Positions 8,942 to 16,973 of a stretch of 64,000 nucleotides of DNA are shown here, piece after piece (the first letter of the stretch is position 1; every line of letters starts with the position of its first letter). The notes beneath the pieces were generated by a model that saw only the letters and a list, made by a program, of their open reading frames with translations, had not been told where the DNA came from and searched no databases. Origin of the DNA: Candidatus Dechloromonas phosphorivorans. GTDB taxonomy: Bacteria; Pseudomonadota; Gammaproteobacteria; Burkholderiales; Rhodocyclaceae. The position numbers and the translations under genes are program-made. Where the stretch lies: positions 62,001 to 126,000 of the forward strand of contig JADKIP010000011.1 in assembly GCA_016721185.1 (NCBI GenBank), in the 5' to 3' direction.

Positions 8942-9430
8942 TCAACAGCAGTAAAACCGGGCGCAAAAAGTGGCCTTTAGGCCCAGACGGAGCATAGCCC
9001 GCAGCAACCAGCGCAGGTTGTAGCCGGTAGCACACAGCACGGCATGCAGGGCATCCCCCTGTTGTCCTTGGAGCCAGCAGCGATCCATCCGGTGATCCGA
9101 CTTGAGGTGGCCAATCGCTGGTTCTACCGCCTGTCGTCGCTTGAGCCAGCGGCGCTGTTGCTTGGTCAGCGACTTGTACTTGCCGCGATGAATGATCTCC
9201 ACCTGGGGATTGTCACGATCGACGCCACGAAAGCCCAGATCAACCACCACTTCTTTCGGTGACCGGCCCACATCTTCGAGCAGGATGTTCGTCTGTTCGA
9301 GTTGTGCTGAGAGAATGTGACCATCATAGGGGTTGCCGGGAAAGGTTCGCGCCCCGACCATCAGGCCGCTCTTGTGGGTTACGACGATGCTGGCCTTGAC
9401 ACCGAACTCGTAGGGTTTCCGGGCTTTGCC
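8942..9430 (-). pseudogene. IS5-like transposase, 3' exon (C-terminal half)
   Basis: Directly after the intron 3' end the frame reads GKARKPYEFGVKASIVVTHK. It continues to VVVDLGFRGVDR (second catalytic Asp) and AVEPAIGHLKSDHRMDRC (catalytic Glu region), ending ...FYCC at 8942. The open frame visible to 9739 is a false N-terminal extension read through intron domains V-VI. Joined to the 5' exon it gives the continuous ECIGK-GKARKPYEFG. Confidence 0.85.
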
Positions 9431-11630
9431 GTCGGGTAAGAACACGCCGTTACCGGCGTGCTCTCCCCTCAGAACCGTGCAGGCGAGTTTCCCAGCACAC
9501 GGCTCAAGCCTTTCAGCAGCCCATCTCTGGACCGGGCAGGTCACAACGGAGTCAGATGGCATGGGCGCGTTGTTCAAAGTATGAGGACCATGCCGGATCA
9601 AATGGATTGGCTCGACTACAGACTTTCGTGTGGCGTTTGATGGGCAATTGAGCCAGCCGGAAGAGGACAGGCCGATAGGCCAACTCAGCTGGCTTTGTTG
9701 CACATGCAAAGACCCAATCGCGCATACCGTGGCGCTCAAAGTAGCGCGCCTTGATCCAGCGCATTCCCTTGTTCGGATGACGGCGTCTTGCCCAACGCCA
9801 TACCTTGACCCATATCAGATGATCGATCCGGGAGAAGATATCCGCCGCCACGACATGTCGATGGTACATGGCCCATCCTCGCAGAATCGGATTGAGTACC
9901 ATGATCACTTGAGCCTGTGTCGCGGTCCTGTTTGATTTCAGCACATCCGCAACCTTGTTCAATATTGCCTGTTGGCTCTTGCGAGCCGGTTTGATCAGCA
10001 GCTTGTTCCCGTACTTGCGCACATTTTGACCAAGGAAATCAAACCCCTTGGAAATGTGTGTGATCAACGTCTTTTCAGGTGCCAGTTGCAGACCCCGAAC
10101 CGAGAGAAATGCCTCCACGGCCGGTTTTACGTTCTGCTCCAGCAATCGCTGATTCGCTGCCGTCACCACAAAGTCATCCGCGTAACGGATGACGTGCGCT
10201 TCGCGGGCTGTCGTGCATTCTTGGTCGGCCCAAGAGCTTCGCTGACCGCACGTTCCAGTCCGTCCAGTGTCATGTTGGCCAACACTGGAGAAACTATTCC
10301 GCCTTGTGGCGTTCCAGCTTCTGTCGGAAACTGAGCCCCTTTGTCGACGAACCCCGCTTTCAACCATTTACGCAGAATGACCTTATCCATCGGGATGTTC
10401 GCCAACAACCACTCGTGGCAGATGTTGTCGAAGCATCCACGGATATCACCCTCAAGCACCCACTGAGCCGAGTCACGCTTTGCCAGCGCACAAAAACATT
10501 GCTCGATGGCATCGGCCGTTGAACGCTTTGGCCGAAAGCCGTATGAGTTCAGGTCGGCCGTGGTCTCTGCCACAGGAATCAGCGCCATTTGCCATAACGC
10601 TTGCATCGCCCTGTCATGCATGGTGGGAATGCCCAGAGGTCGTTCCTTTCCATTGCTTTTCGGGATAAACACGCGCCGCAGCGGTAGCGGCCGATAGCCC
10701 CGGTGTTTCAATGATTGAATGGCAGTGAATCTGGACATCGGGGTTGCCCAGATTCGTCCGTCACCTGCTGTTCGTTTGCCAGCATTCTCCGTCACTCGTT
10801 TGACGGCTAGACATTTGCCGCTGTACGAGCGGGTTAGCAGGCGTTGCAGGGATTTCACCTTGTTCCACCGGCCAACCTGTGTTGCCTTGGCAATGCGTCT
10901 CTGCAGCCGTGCAACCTCGTCGGTCGCGTGGTTCCAATCAATCCGGTTCCAAGGACTGGGGTCGGCCGGAGGCGCACCAGTGGAAGTCCTTTTGACTTTC
11001 GCCAGGCGAACCCACACCGTCATCTGCTTTCCTCCGATGCTCGGTTTCTCAGAGTCTGTTGCCATGAAAGACCTTGCGGAAGTCGGCTCGCTTTCGCGCC
11101 GGGCAAGGTTGCCCGTATCTGCTCTATTACCGAACAGCCTTGGCTTTCTCCGCAATCCTTTACCCGCTGTGCCATCAGCTTTCCTTGCGGTTGGCCTGCC
11201 GTTGCCGGCGGCACGTCGGGCTTACCGTGTTCCGCATTCATCACAACGCGTGGGGTAGGTTCTGCCTGTACACCGGTGGCCTTCTTGTCCGTGTGCCCCA
11301 TGGTAAAGGAGGGGGCAGCCGACCACTTACCGTTTTGGTTCAAGCCTGTCAGCATCTTTGGCTTGTCATGCATAACGATGCCTGTAGCAGTTCACTTGCG
11401 TTAACCATGCCACTCAGCCTTGCATTCCATCCGCGTTGATGCTCGCAGGTGACGTCGCTTCTTCGCAGAGAGCGCCGTGATCTAAAGATCCAATACGTTG
11501 TCCCCGTGGCTTCACACGACGCCGTTGCCAGCGACGCATGCACAGGTAGGCTACGGCCGACGGAACGGCCGGTCTCGTCACCAGCCTTGTGAGTGGGCGA
11601 GACAATGATGTAAGCGACTTCACGTCGCAC
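9431..11630 (-). mobile_element. Group II intron inserted in the IS5-like transposase
   Basis: On the minus strand the intron begins GTGCGACG (canonical GUGYG start) at 11630 and ends ...CTTACCCGAC at 9431, 2200 nt. Near the 3' end a 34-nt domain V hairpin starts GAGCCGTGTGCTGGG and closes with GCACGGTTC. A domain VI stem (GCACGCCG/CGGCGTG) follows with an unpaired A before CCCGAC, the branch-point arrangement. Excision joins transposase codons exactly. The encoded reverse transcriptase/maturase is frameshifted. Confidence 0.88.
9552..11065 (-). pseudogene. ltrA: Group II intron reverse transcriptase/maturase, frameshifted
   Basis: From ATG 11065 (MATDSEKPSIGGKQM) the first frame contains the intron RT N-terminus (WNRIDW...), RRVFIPKSNGKERPLGIPT, SYGFRPKRSTADAI, EGDIRGCFDNI (first catalytic Asp) and GTPQGGIVSPVLAN. 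At about 10205-10220 the frame shifts. The other frame resumes HVIRYADDFVV (catalytic YADD) and runs through the maturase X domain (GWAMYHRHVVAADIF...) to SYFEQRAHAI. No HNH endonuclease domain follows. One missing base near CAGCCCGCG explains the break. If it is genuine, the intron cannot make its own maturase and would need one from elsewhere. Confidence 0.87.
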
Positions 11631-12528
11631 CTTGCCGATGCACTCGACTTCCGGTGCATGCAGGGCGTACAGCTTGTTCTTGTCCTTCGGTTGTTGCTTG
11701 CGGATACGCTCGGCACGCTCAAGCAGCGTGTTCAGATGGGCGATGGCGCCCGGCGATTCGCTGGTTGCGGTTGCCAATTTGCGACCGATTTTGCGCAGCA
11801 CGATGCCAGGATCGTGCGCTGGCGTTTGACCGTGCGCCGCAGACGCTTGAACTGTTTCGCGTGGGCGTAGCCGCCGGCCTTGCGGCGCAGTTCCTTGCCT
11901 TCTTTCACGAAGGTCTGTTTCAAGGCGATGCCGACGCGCTTCGCGGCTTGCACAACCTTGGCCCGGGCGATTTCCAGCAAGCGGCTATCGACCGGATGGG
12001 CGATGGCTTTCTCCTGGACGGTGGTGTCAACAATGACCCGTTCGAATTCCGCCGGTCGTATGGCTCTGCTCTGCACGGCCGTGTCGATGGTTGCCTTGAG
12101 CAGTTCTTCCACCCCGGCTTCGCCGATGGCCGTGCGAAAGCGGCCAATTTGGGTGCCATCGCAGGGCAGTTGCGGCGTGTAGTAGTCCTGACCACTAAAG
12201 TATTGCCAGACCACGTTCTCCGACCAGCGGGCGACCAGTTCCTCGTCGCTCAGGTTGAAGGCGTGCTTGAGATAGAGCAGCGCCGCCATCAGCCGGATCG
12301 GCAAACGCGGCCGGCCGGCGGCACTGACACCGGCGCCGGCAATCTCCAACGTCGTCCCGAACAAATCACTGCCTAGCATCACCTTCCCTGCCCGATGCTT
12401 GCGGGCAAAGGCCGGCGCCAAAGCGGCTTCGATCTGGCCCCAAGGCAATCGACCTGCGAGCACCACCAAGGGATGTCGGAGATCAATCATTTGATCGAGT
12501 CGGGCGCGGAAAAATCGTCGGTAGCCAT
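11631..12528 (-). pseudogene. IS5-like transposase, 5' exon (N-terminal half), frameshifted
   Basis: The expected start is ATG 12528, but the frame is broken almost at once at a T5 run near 12510; one extra T would give DDFFRARLDQMIDLRHPL, the usual family start. From 12490 it reads MIDLRHPLVVLAGRLPW, then FNLSDEELVARWSENVVWQYF and VIVDTTVQEKAIAHP with the first catalytic Asp. A second break at about 11800 (a missing G in CTGGCATCG) shifts to LRKIGRKLATA...YALHAPEVECIGK, which ends at the intron. Together with 8942-9430 this is a DDE transposase of roughly 460 residues, inactive as written. Confidence 0.83.
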
Positions 12529-12654
12529 CAGAACTTCCCTCAATTTCTCTCAGGTTTCCACAGGCATTATTTTAATTTCTCGGGGATTCCATGGGGAAGA
12601 TTTCCGGTGCAAACCATCTGTTCATAAGCGTTTCCGGACTTTTGCAGGGCCGAC

Positions 12655-13644
12655 TAAGTAGTTGCCATTTTTTATTAAGCATCTACTCTTGAATCCTGCT
12701 TGATAATTCCCTACACCAAGATTTCGTGGTGGATATTTCGGATAAAATGCTTTTAAATACGCCTGCCTGTTTGGAAGCAGGCGACCATTTATCTTACGAT
12801 CTACCGGCGCCGAACCCTCTACTGGATGAAAAATTCGAACATATGCCTGATCGGATTCATTTGGATTTTCTATAACATCACCAATCCATAGATGAAATGG
12901 TTCCGAAAGTCTTCTTCCTCCATATAGAAGAAGCATCGCAACACATATTCCACGCCAGTCATATTTTTCGTATGGATCTAAAGAATCTTCTTTTCCATGT
13001 CGGACAAATCCTTGGCGCAATAGCGCGACCTCGAATGAGGCGGGGAATACCTTCGGCGTCGATACGACAGGCACTATAGGTCGACGCAACTTTATCGACC
13101 TAGCCTCTTCTACTGCTGCGGATGCCTTCCGAGAAGGCCCAAGATGTTTGAGGAATGATTCATCATTCTTTTTGCACCACGCCAGATACTTGAATCTTTG
13201 TTCAGTTGTTGTGGCTGGCACCCATGGATTTAGCGCTTCGGACACATATCCGTTATTGACCATCCACTGAGAAAAATTGCTCAGCATGGCTATTTTCGGA
13301 TTTACCGTGGCTGTTCTAGATGGAATCCAGTAAAGGCCGCTCGGATCTAAATTGTTTTCACTAATTGTTCCGTTATACAACGCCCTGGCAAATTCACGGA
13401 ATAACGAAACCGGCTTGAAATGAACATCCTTATTCGCATCGATATAGTCAATAAGGAGGCCAACAATCTCACACAGCTTCAGCATCCAGGAATGCGTGTG
13501 GGATTCGGAGTGTTCGTTTAGATATCGCAGTAAGGGTTCAAGTGCTTTTAGCTTGCCATCGACCTCAATGAGGATGACTGGCAGGTATTTCATGCTACCG
13601 GAGTTGCTAGCTTTGATTCGAGTCCATACGCGCACATGACTCAC
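12655..13644 (-). pseudogene. gmtY: GmtY, gamma-mobile-trio tyrosine recombinase, 3' truncated
   Basis: About 330 residues remain. The N-terminal part (VRVWTRIKAS..., NNLDPSGLYWIPSRTATVN, NPWVPATTTEQRFKYLAW) and the catalytic box I segment LLLYGGRRLSEPFHLWIGDV near residue 243 match what I recall of GmtY. The frame runs into the IS5 element after KNGNYL. The region that should hold the HxxR and Tyr residues is absent here and is not found beyond the IS, so strand transfer is lost. The GTG at 13644 overlaps the stop of the upstream 46-aa frame and has GGAAAG upstream; a GTG at 13680 is the alternative. Codons are AT-rich relative to flanking genes. Confidence 0.75.
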
Positions 13645-13781
13645 GGCAACACTTTCCGTGAGCCTTGGCGAATTGGCCACTTACGGCGAGCTACTTGGGT
13701 GGAATCTTCGCCGTGCAGCGTGGTGGCACTTACATCTTGTTTTGCAAGGATCGACGGGCTGACTTCTGTGCCACTGGGCAT
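13641..13781 (-). CDS. Small frame preceding gmtY (46 aa), unknown
   Basis: ATG 13781 has a good ribosome-binding site (GGAGAAC, 7 nt spacing) and opens MPSGTEVSPSILAKQDV, ending RQGSRKVLP with a TGA that overlaps the GTG of gmtY. It could be a coupled leader peptide, or the true gmtY N-terminus separated by a one-base frameshift. I recognise no domain. Confidence 0.4.
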   Translation of the reverse strand: MPSGTEVSPSILAKQDVSATTLHGEDSTQVARRKWPIRQGSRKVLP

Positions 13782-13847
13782 TTCTGTTCTCCGATACCAT
13801 TTTATTAATAGTAAATATATGGCAGGGCAGAAACAAGGTTTAGATAC

Positions 13848-13861
13848 GCGCAATTATGCGC
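13848..13861. repeat. 14-bp inverted repeat upstream of gmtY
   Basis: GCGCAATTATGCGC is a near-perfect palindrome in the AT-rich 150-base space between gmtY and the trxC break. It could be an operator or recombinase-binding arm; the sequence alone does not decide. Confidence 0.35.
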
Positions 13862-13931
13862 TTGAGCTAACAATTTAGTCAGAGAATCATATTTTTGTCC
13901 TAGATTGTTATACGAACTTTACTGGGCATAA

Positions 13932-14166
13932 CCCCTGCCAAATGATGGCCCCCAATTTTCATCAGGCAGCGATCGATCTTGAACCCTATGTTCGACTGGC
14001 CAAACTGGATACCGAGAACGAACAGCAACTCGCTGGCCGATTCAACATCCGCAGCATTCCCACCCTGGCCATTTTCAAGGACGGACGCGAAATCGCCCGC
14101 CAAAGCGGCGCCCTTGATCTCGCTAGCCTGAAGCGCTGGATACAGCCACACCTTTACAAAACTTAA
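13932..14166 (+). pseudogene. trxC: Thioredoxin (TrxC-like), 5' truncated
   Basis: Only the C-terminal part remains: NPCQMMAPNFHQAA, then YVRLAKLDTENEQQLAGRF, NIRSIPTLAIFKDGRE and a final SLKRWIQPHLYKT. The conserved cis-Pro segment (SIPT) is present. The second active-site Cys, in PC, is the first conserved residue. The first Cys and the preceding Trp-containing strand are replaced by unrelated AT-rich sequence, so the gene is cut inside the CxPC codons and cannot make an active oxidoreductase. The ATG at 13942 is only an internal Met pair. TrxC normally has about 140 residues including a zinc-binding N-terminus. The break abuts the GMT module. Confidence 0.85.
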
Positions 14167-14222
14167 CTTTATCGGCGGCCTGCCGTTAACAGTGTGTCAA
14201 ACCACTGAATACGGAGGCCATC

Positions 14223-15275
14223 GTGAAAATCGCCAGCGCCAATCTGCAGATGGCTTCGTCGCACGCCAGTCTGCAACAACGTGAAGTCAAGGAATCCCTC
14301 AAAATGTGGGTTGGCCAACGCCGCCCTGAATTTGCCGGGGAGACCAACCGGGAGCGCCCGTCTTTAGCCGACTCAGTCAGCCTCTCGGAGGCCGGAAAAG
14401 CGGCCCAGTCGGCTGATTCGATCAAGGAAGCTCAGGATGCTGCGGTCAACAACGATCCAGGCCTGAATTTGATTCGCTCCATGATGGAGTTCCTGACCGG
14501 CCGCAAGATGCGCATCTTCGATGCCAGTGAATTGCTGGCAAAAATGGACACCAGCGCCAGCGTCGCGACCCCATCGGCAGAAAACGCCCCGCCGGCCCCG
14601 GCTGGCTTTGGCGTTGAATACGACTACAGCGAGTCCTATACCGAGATCGAACAAACCAGTTTCTCGGCGAGCGGCACGGTCAAAACGGCCGATGGCCTGG
14701 AAATCAGTTTCAAGCTCGAATTATCAATGGCCCGGATGTATCACGAAGAAAGCAGCGTCAGCCTTCGCTTGGGCGATGCGGCGCGAAAGATCGACCCGCT
14801 GGTTTTGAATTTTGCCGGCAACGCGGCTCAACTGACCGATCAACGCTTTGCTTTTGACCTGAACGCTGATGGCGAAAAGGAAAATATCAACTTCGTCGCC
14901 CCCGGTAGTGGCTTTCTGGTTTTCGACCGCAACCAGGATGGCAAAATCAATAATGGCAAAGAGCTATTCGGGGCCACCACCGGCGACGGCTTTGCAGAAC
15001 TGGCAAAGCTTGATGATGACAAAAATGGCTGGATCGACGAGAACGACACGGCTTTCAGCCAACTGGAGGTCTGGTCCCGCGATAGCAGCGGCAAAGACCA
15101 GCGCCAGTCACTGGCCGCTGCGGGTGTTGGCGCCATCGCTCTGAGCCGTATCAACACCCCCTTCGACCTCAAAACCAGTAGCAATGAGACCCTTGGGACA
15201 ATTCGCACTTCCGGAATTTTTTTGCATGAAGATGGCGAGGCTGGCACAATTCAACAAATTGACCTGACCGCTTAA
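14223..15275 (+). CDS. EF-hand-type calcium-binding protein of unknown role
   Basis: 350 residues from GTG 14223 with GGAGG 7 nt upstream. The N-terminal half is Ala/Ser/Glu-rich with no recognised domain. The C-terminal half has three Asp-rich loops: DLNADGEKE, DRNQDGKINNGKELFG and DDDKNGWIDENDTAF (about residues 215-285). The pattern FLVFDRNQDGKINNG...ELFG...LAKLDDDKNGWID is a recurrent module in secreted or surface calcium-binding proteins of Rhodocyclales. No signal peptide or membrane helix is visible, so the location is uncertain; the N-terminal SVSLSEAGKAAQ resembles flagellar or type III style exported proteins only loosely. It precedes the chemoreceptor by 32 nt and may be co-transcribed. 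Confidence 0.75.
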   Translation: MKIASANLQMASSHASLQQREVKESLKMWVGQRRPEFAGETNRERPSLADSVSLSEAGKAAQSADSIKEAQDAAVNNDPGLNLIRSMMEFLTGRKMRIFDASELLAKMDTSASVATPSAENAPPAPAGFGVEYDYSESYTEIEQTSFSASGTVKTADGLEISFKLELSMARMYHEESSVSLRLGDAARKIDPLVLNFAGNAAQLTDQRFAFDLNADGEKENINFVAPGSGFLVFDRNQDGKINNGKELFGATTGDGFAELAKLDDDKNGWIDENDTAFSQLEVWSRDSSGKDQRQSLAAAGVGAIALSRINTPFDLKTSSNETLGTIRTSGIFLHEDGEAGTIQQIDLTA

Positions 15276-15307
15276 CTCAATCGGCGGCAGTTACCTGAAG
15301 GAACGAC

Positions 15308-16927
15308 ATGCTGCGCTTTGCCGATTTGAAAATCTGGGTGCGCCTGACCGCCGCCATCTGGCTCATACTCGCCCTTATTTGGGCCGGCGCAATTGTCTGG
15401 ACAACGCAGGTCAATCGCGACACGGCCATCCGTCAGGCGCAGGATTTTTCGCAAAGCATTCATGAAATGACCATGGCCGGGCTAACCGGCATGATGATCA
15501 CTGGCACCATCGGTCAGCGTGAGGTTTTTCTCGATCAGATCAAGCAGTTATCAATCATCAAGGATCTGCACGTTGCCCGTGGCGAAGCCGTGGCTAAACT
15601 TTATGGCCCGGACACCAAGGAAAGCCGCCCCTTAACCGCACTCGAACAGCAAGTCATGAGTAGCGGCGTGCCTTACATGGCCGTCGAATCAAACAACGGC
15701 AGCTCAGCCCTGAACGTCATCAACCCGACCAAGGCATCCAAGAACTACCTCGGCAAGGATTGCGTTCTTTGCCACCAGGTTCCCGAAGGCACCGTACTGG
15801 GCGTCGTGAGCATGAAGGTCTCGCTGGACTCCGTTGAGTCTGAAGTTGCCGCCTTCCGCTTGAAAATTGCCGGCGTTGCCCTGGCTGCCCTGGGCGCCTT
15901 GCTCGTCATCATCTACCTGCTCACGCGACACTTTGTTACCGCACCGCTGGAAGAACTGCGCAAGGGCCTACGCGACATCGCCAGCGGCGAAGGCGATCTG
16001 ACTCGCCGCCTGCCCGTCAAGGGCAAGGATGAAGTCGGCCAGTCGGCACTGGTTTTCAACGAAATGATGGAAAATTTCAATCAGTTGGTCCGCCAGGTCC
16101 GTGACTCGGCCAGCCAGGTTTCCGCCCGGGTTGCCGCACTTTCCGACAACACAGATCGCGTTTCTCAAAGCTCCCATCTCCAGAACGAGAAATCAAACGA
16201 AGCGGCGGCGGCGGTCGAGCAACTGGTGAGCAGCATTTCCTCAATCGCACAGAGCGCCGAACACGTCCAGCACCAGTCGCAGGAAAGCCTGGCGCGCGCC
16301 AATGAGGGCAGCCGAAACCTGACAGTCCTGCTCGGCGAAATGGATGTCGTTGAAAGAGCCGTCAAGGAAATGGCCACCTCCGTTAATGATTTCGTGCGCA
16401 ATACCGAGTCAATCACGCTAATGACCCGTGAGGTCAAAGACATCGCGGACCAAACCAACCTGCTCGCGCTCAATGCCGCTATTGAGGCGGCCCGCGCCGG
16501 CGAACAGGGACGTGGCTTTGCCGTCGTTGCTGACGAAGTACGCAAGCTGGCCGAAAAGTCATCTCGTTCAGCCAGCGAGATTGATACCATCACGGCCACC
16601 CTCAGCGCCCAATCCATCGCCGTCCGGCGCAGCATCGAGGAAGGATTGGAGCACTTGGCCAGTAGTCAATCTGCGGTCGCCACCGTCTCCAGTGTCCTGC
16701 AGGCCACCAATGGCTCGGTGACGGAAGTCGGTCATGGTCTGGACGCCATCGCCTCGGCAACGGAACAGCAGCGCCGCGTTTCAGGGGATGTCGAAGCGAG
16801 TATCGAAGCGATTGCCGGTATGGCTCGTGACAACACCGGTGCGGTTGAACAAACAGCGGGCGCGGCGCATGACCTGAAACGCCTGGCGGAAGGGCTGGCA
16901 TCAATGGTTGGCCGCTTTAAAGTCTAA
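15308..16927 (+). CDS. Methyl-accepting chemotaxis protein with periplasmic CxxCH heme motif
   Basis: 539 residues. A membrane helix at about 14-33 is followed by a periplasmic domain to about 188 and a second helix (IAGVALAALGALLVIIYLL). A HAMP domain (LEELRKGLRDIASGEGDLTRRLP) and a long cytoplasmic coiled coil follow. The kinase-control tip has DQTNLLALNAAIEAARAGE. The periplasmic domain contains GKDCVLCHQVPEG; Cys152-x-x-Cys155-His156 is a canonical c-type heme attachment site. It lies in a Tll0287/DUF3365-like context (PTKASKNYLGKDC...GVVSMKVSL). The receptor is thus likely to sense redox state, oxygen or NO. No CheW pentapeptide tail is obvious at the C-terminus (GRFKV). A bidirectional terminator follows at once. 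Confidence 0.92.
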   Translation: MLRFADLKIWVRLTAAIWLILALIWAGAIVWTTQVNRDTAIRQAQDFSQSIHEMTMAGLTGMMITGTIGQREVFLDQIKQLSIIKDLHVARGEAVAKLYGPDTKESRPLTALEQQVMSSGVPYMAVESNNGSSALNVINPTKASKNYLGKDCVLCHQVPEGTVLGVVSMKVSLDSVESEVAAFRLKIAGVALAALGALLVIIYLLTRHFVTAPLEELRKGLRDIASGEGDLTRRLPVKGKDEVGQSALVFNEMMENFNQLVRQVRDSASQVSARVAALSDNTDRVSQSSHLQNEKSNEAAAAVEQLVSSISSIAQSAEHVQHQSQESLARANEGSRNLTVLLGEMDVVERAVKEMATSVNDFVRNTESITLMTREVKDIADQTNLLALNAAIEAARAGEQGRGFAVVADEVRKLAEKSSRSASEIDTITATLSAQSIAVRRSIEEGLEHLASSQSAVATVSSVLQATNGSVTEVGHGLDAIASATEQQRRVSGDVEASIEAIAGMARDNTGAVEQTAGAAHDLKRLAEGLASMVGRFKV

Positions 16928-16947
16928 AAAAGCTGATCGCAAAACCC

Positions 16948-16973
16948 AAAACCGACTCGATTGAGTCGGTTTT
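16948..16973. terminator. Bidirectional Rho-independent terminator
   Basis: The perfect hairpin AAAACCGACTC-GATT-GAGTCGGTTTT lies between the convergent chemoreceptor and kinase genes. The A and T flanks serve both strands. Confidence 0.85.

Larger units (their letters stand above)
8849..12654 (-). mobile_element. IS5-like insertion sequence carrying a group II intron
   Basis: The ends are inverted repeats: GTCGGTCCTGCAAAA at 8849-8863 and the complement of GTCGGCCCTGCAAAA at 12640-12654 (one mismatch). Outside them only the dinucleotide TA is shared, so the target duplication is at most 2 bp or a deletion accompanied insertion. Without the 2200-bp intron the element is about 1.6 kb. It separates gmtY from gmtZ. 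Confidence 0.8.
552..13931 (-). mobile_element. Degraded gamma-mobile-trio (GMT) island module
   Basis: Three minus-strand genes that I recognise as gmtY, gmtZ and gmtX lie in this order between a truncated trxC gene (from about 13932) and a truncated metallopeptidase gene. The trio defines GMT islands, mobile islands known mainly from gammaproteobacteria that carry varied cargo including anti-phage systems. The GMT coding segments are visibly AT-richer than the flanking chromosome. The module is interrupted by ISAs1-, IS1182-, IS1634- and IS5-type elements and a group II intron. gmtX and gmtY are broken; gmtZ reads through. The rest of the island and its far border would lie left of base 1. 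The trio identification rests on recalled family sequences, not a search. Confidence 0.75.

Noticed and set aside
8942..9739. 265-codon frame as a complete transposase
   Set aside because: Its first about 100 codons are intron domains V-VI and flanking sequence; only 8942-9430 is transposase.
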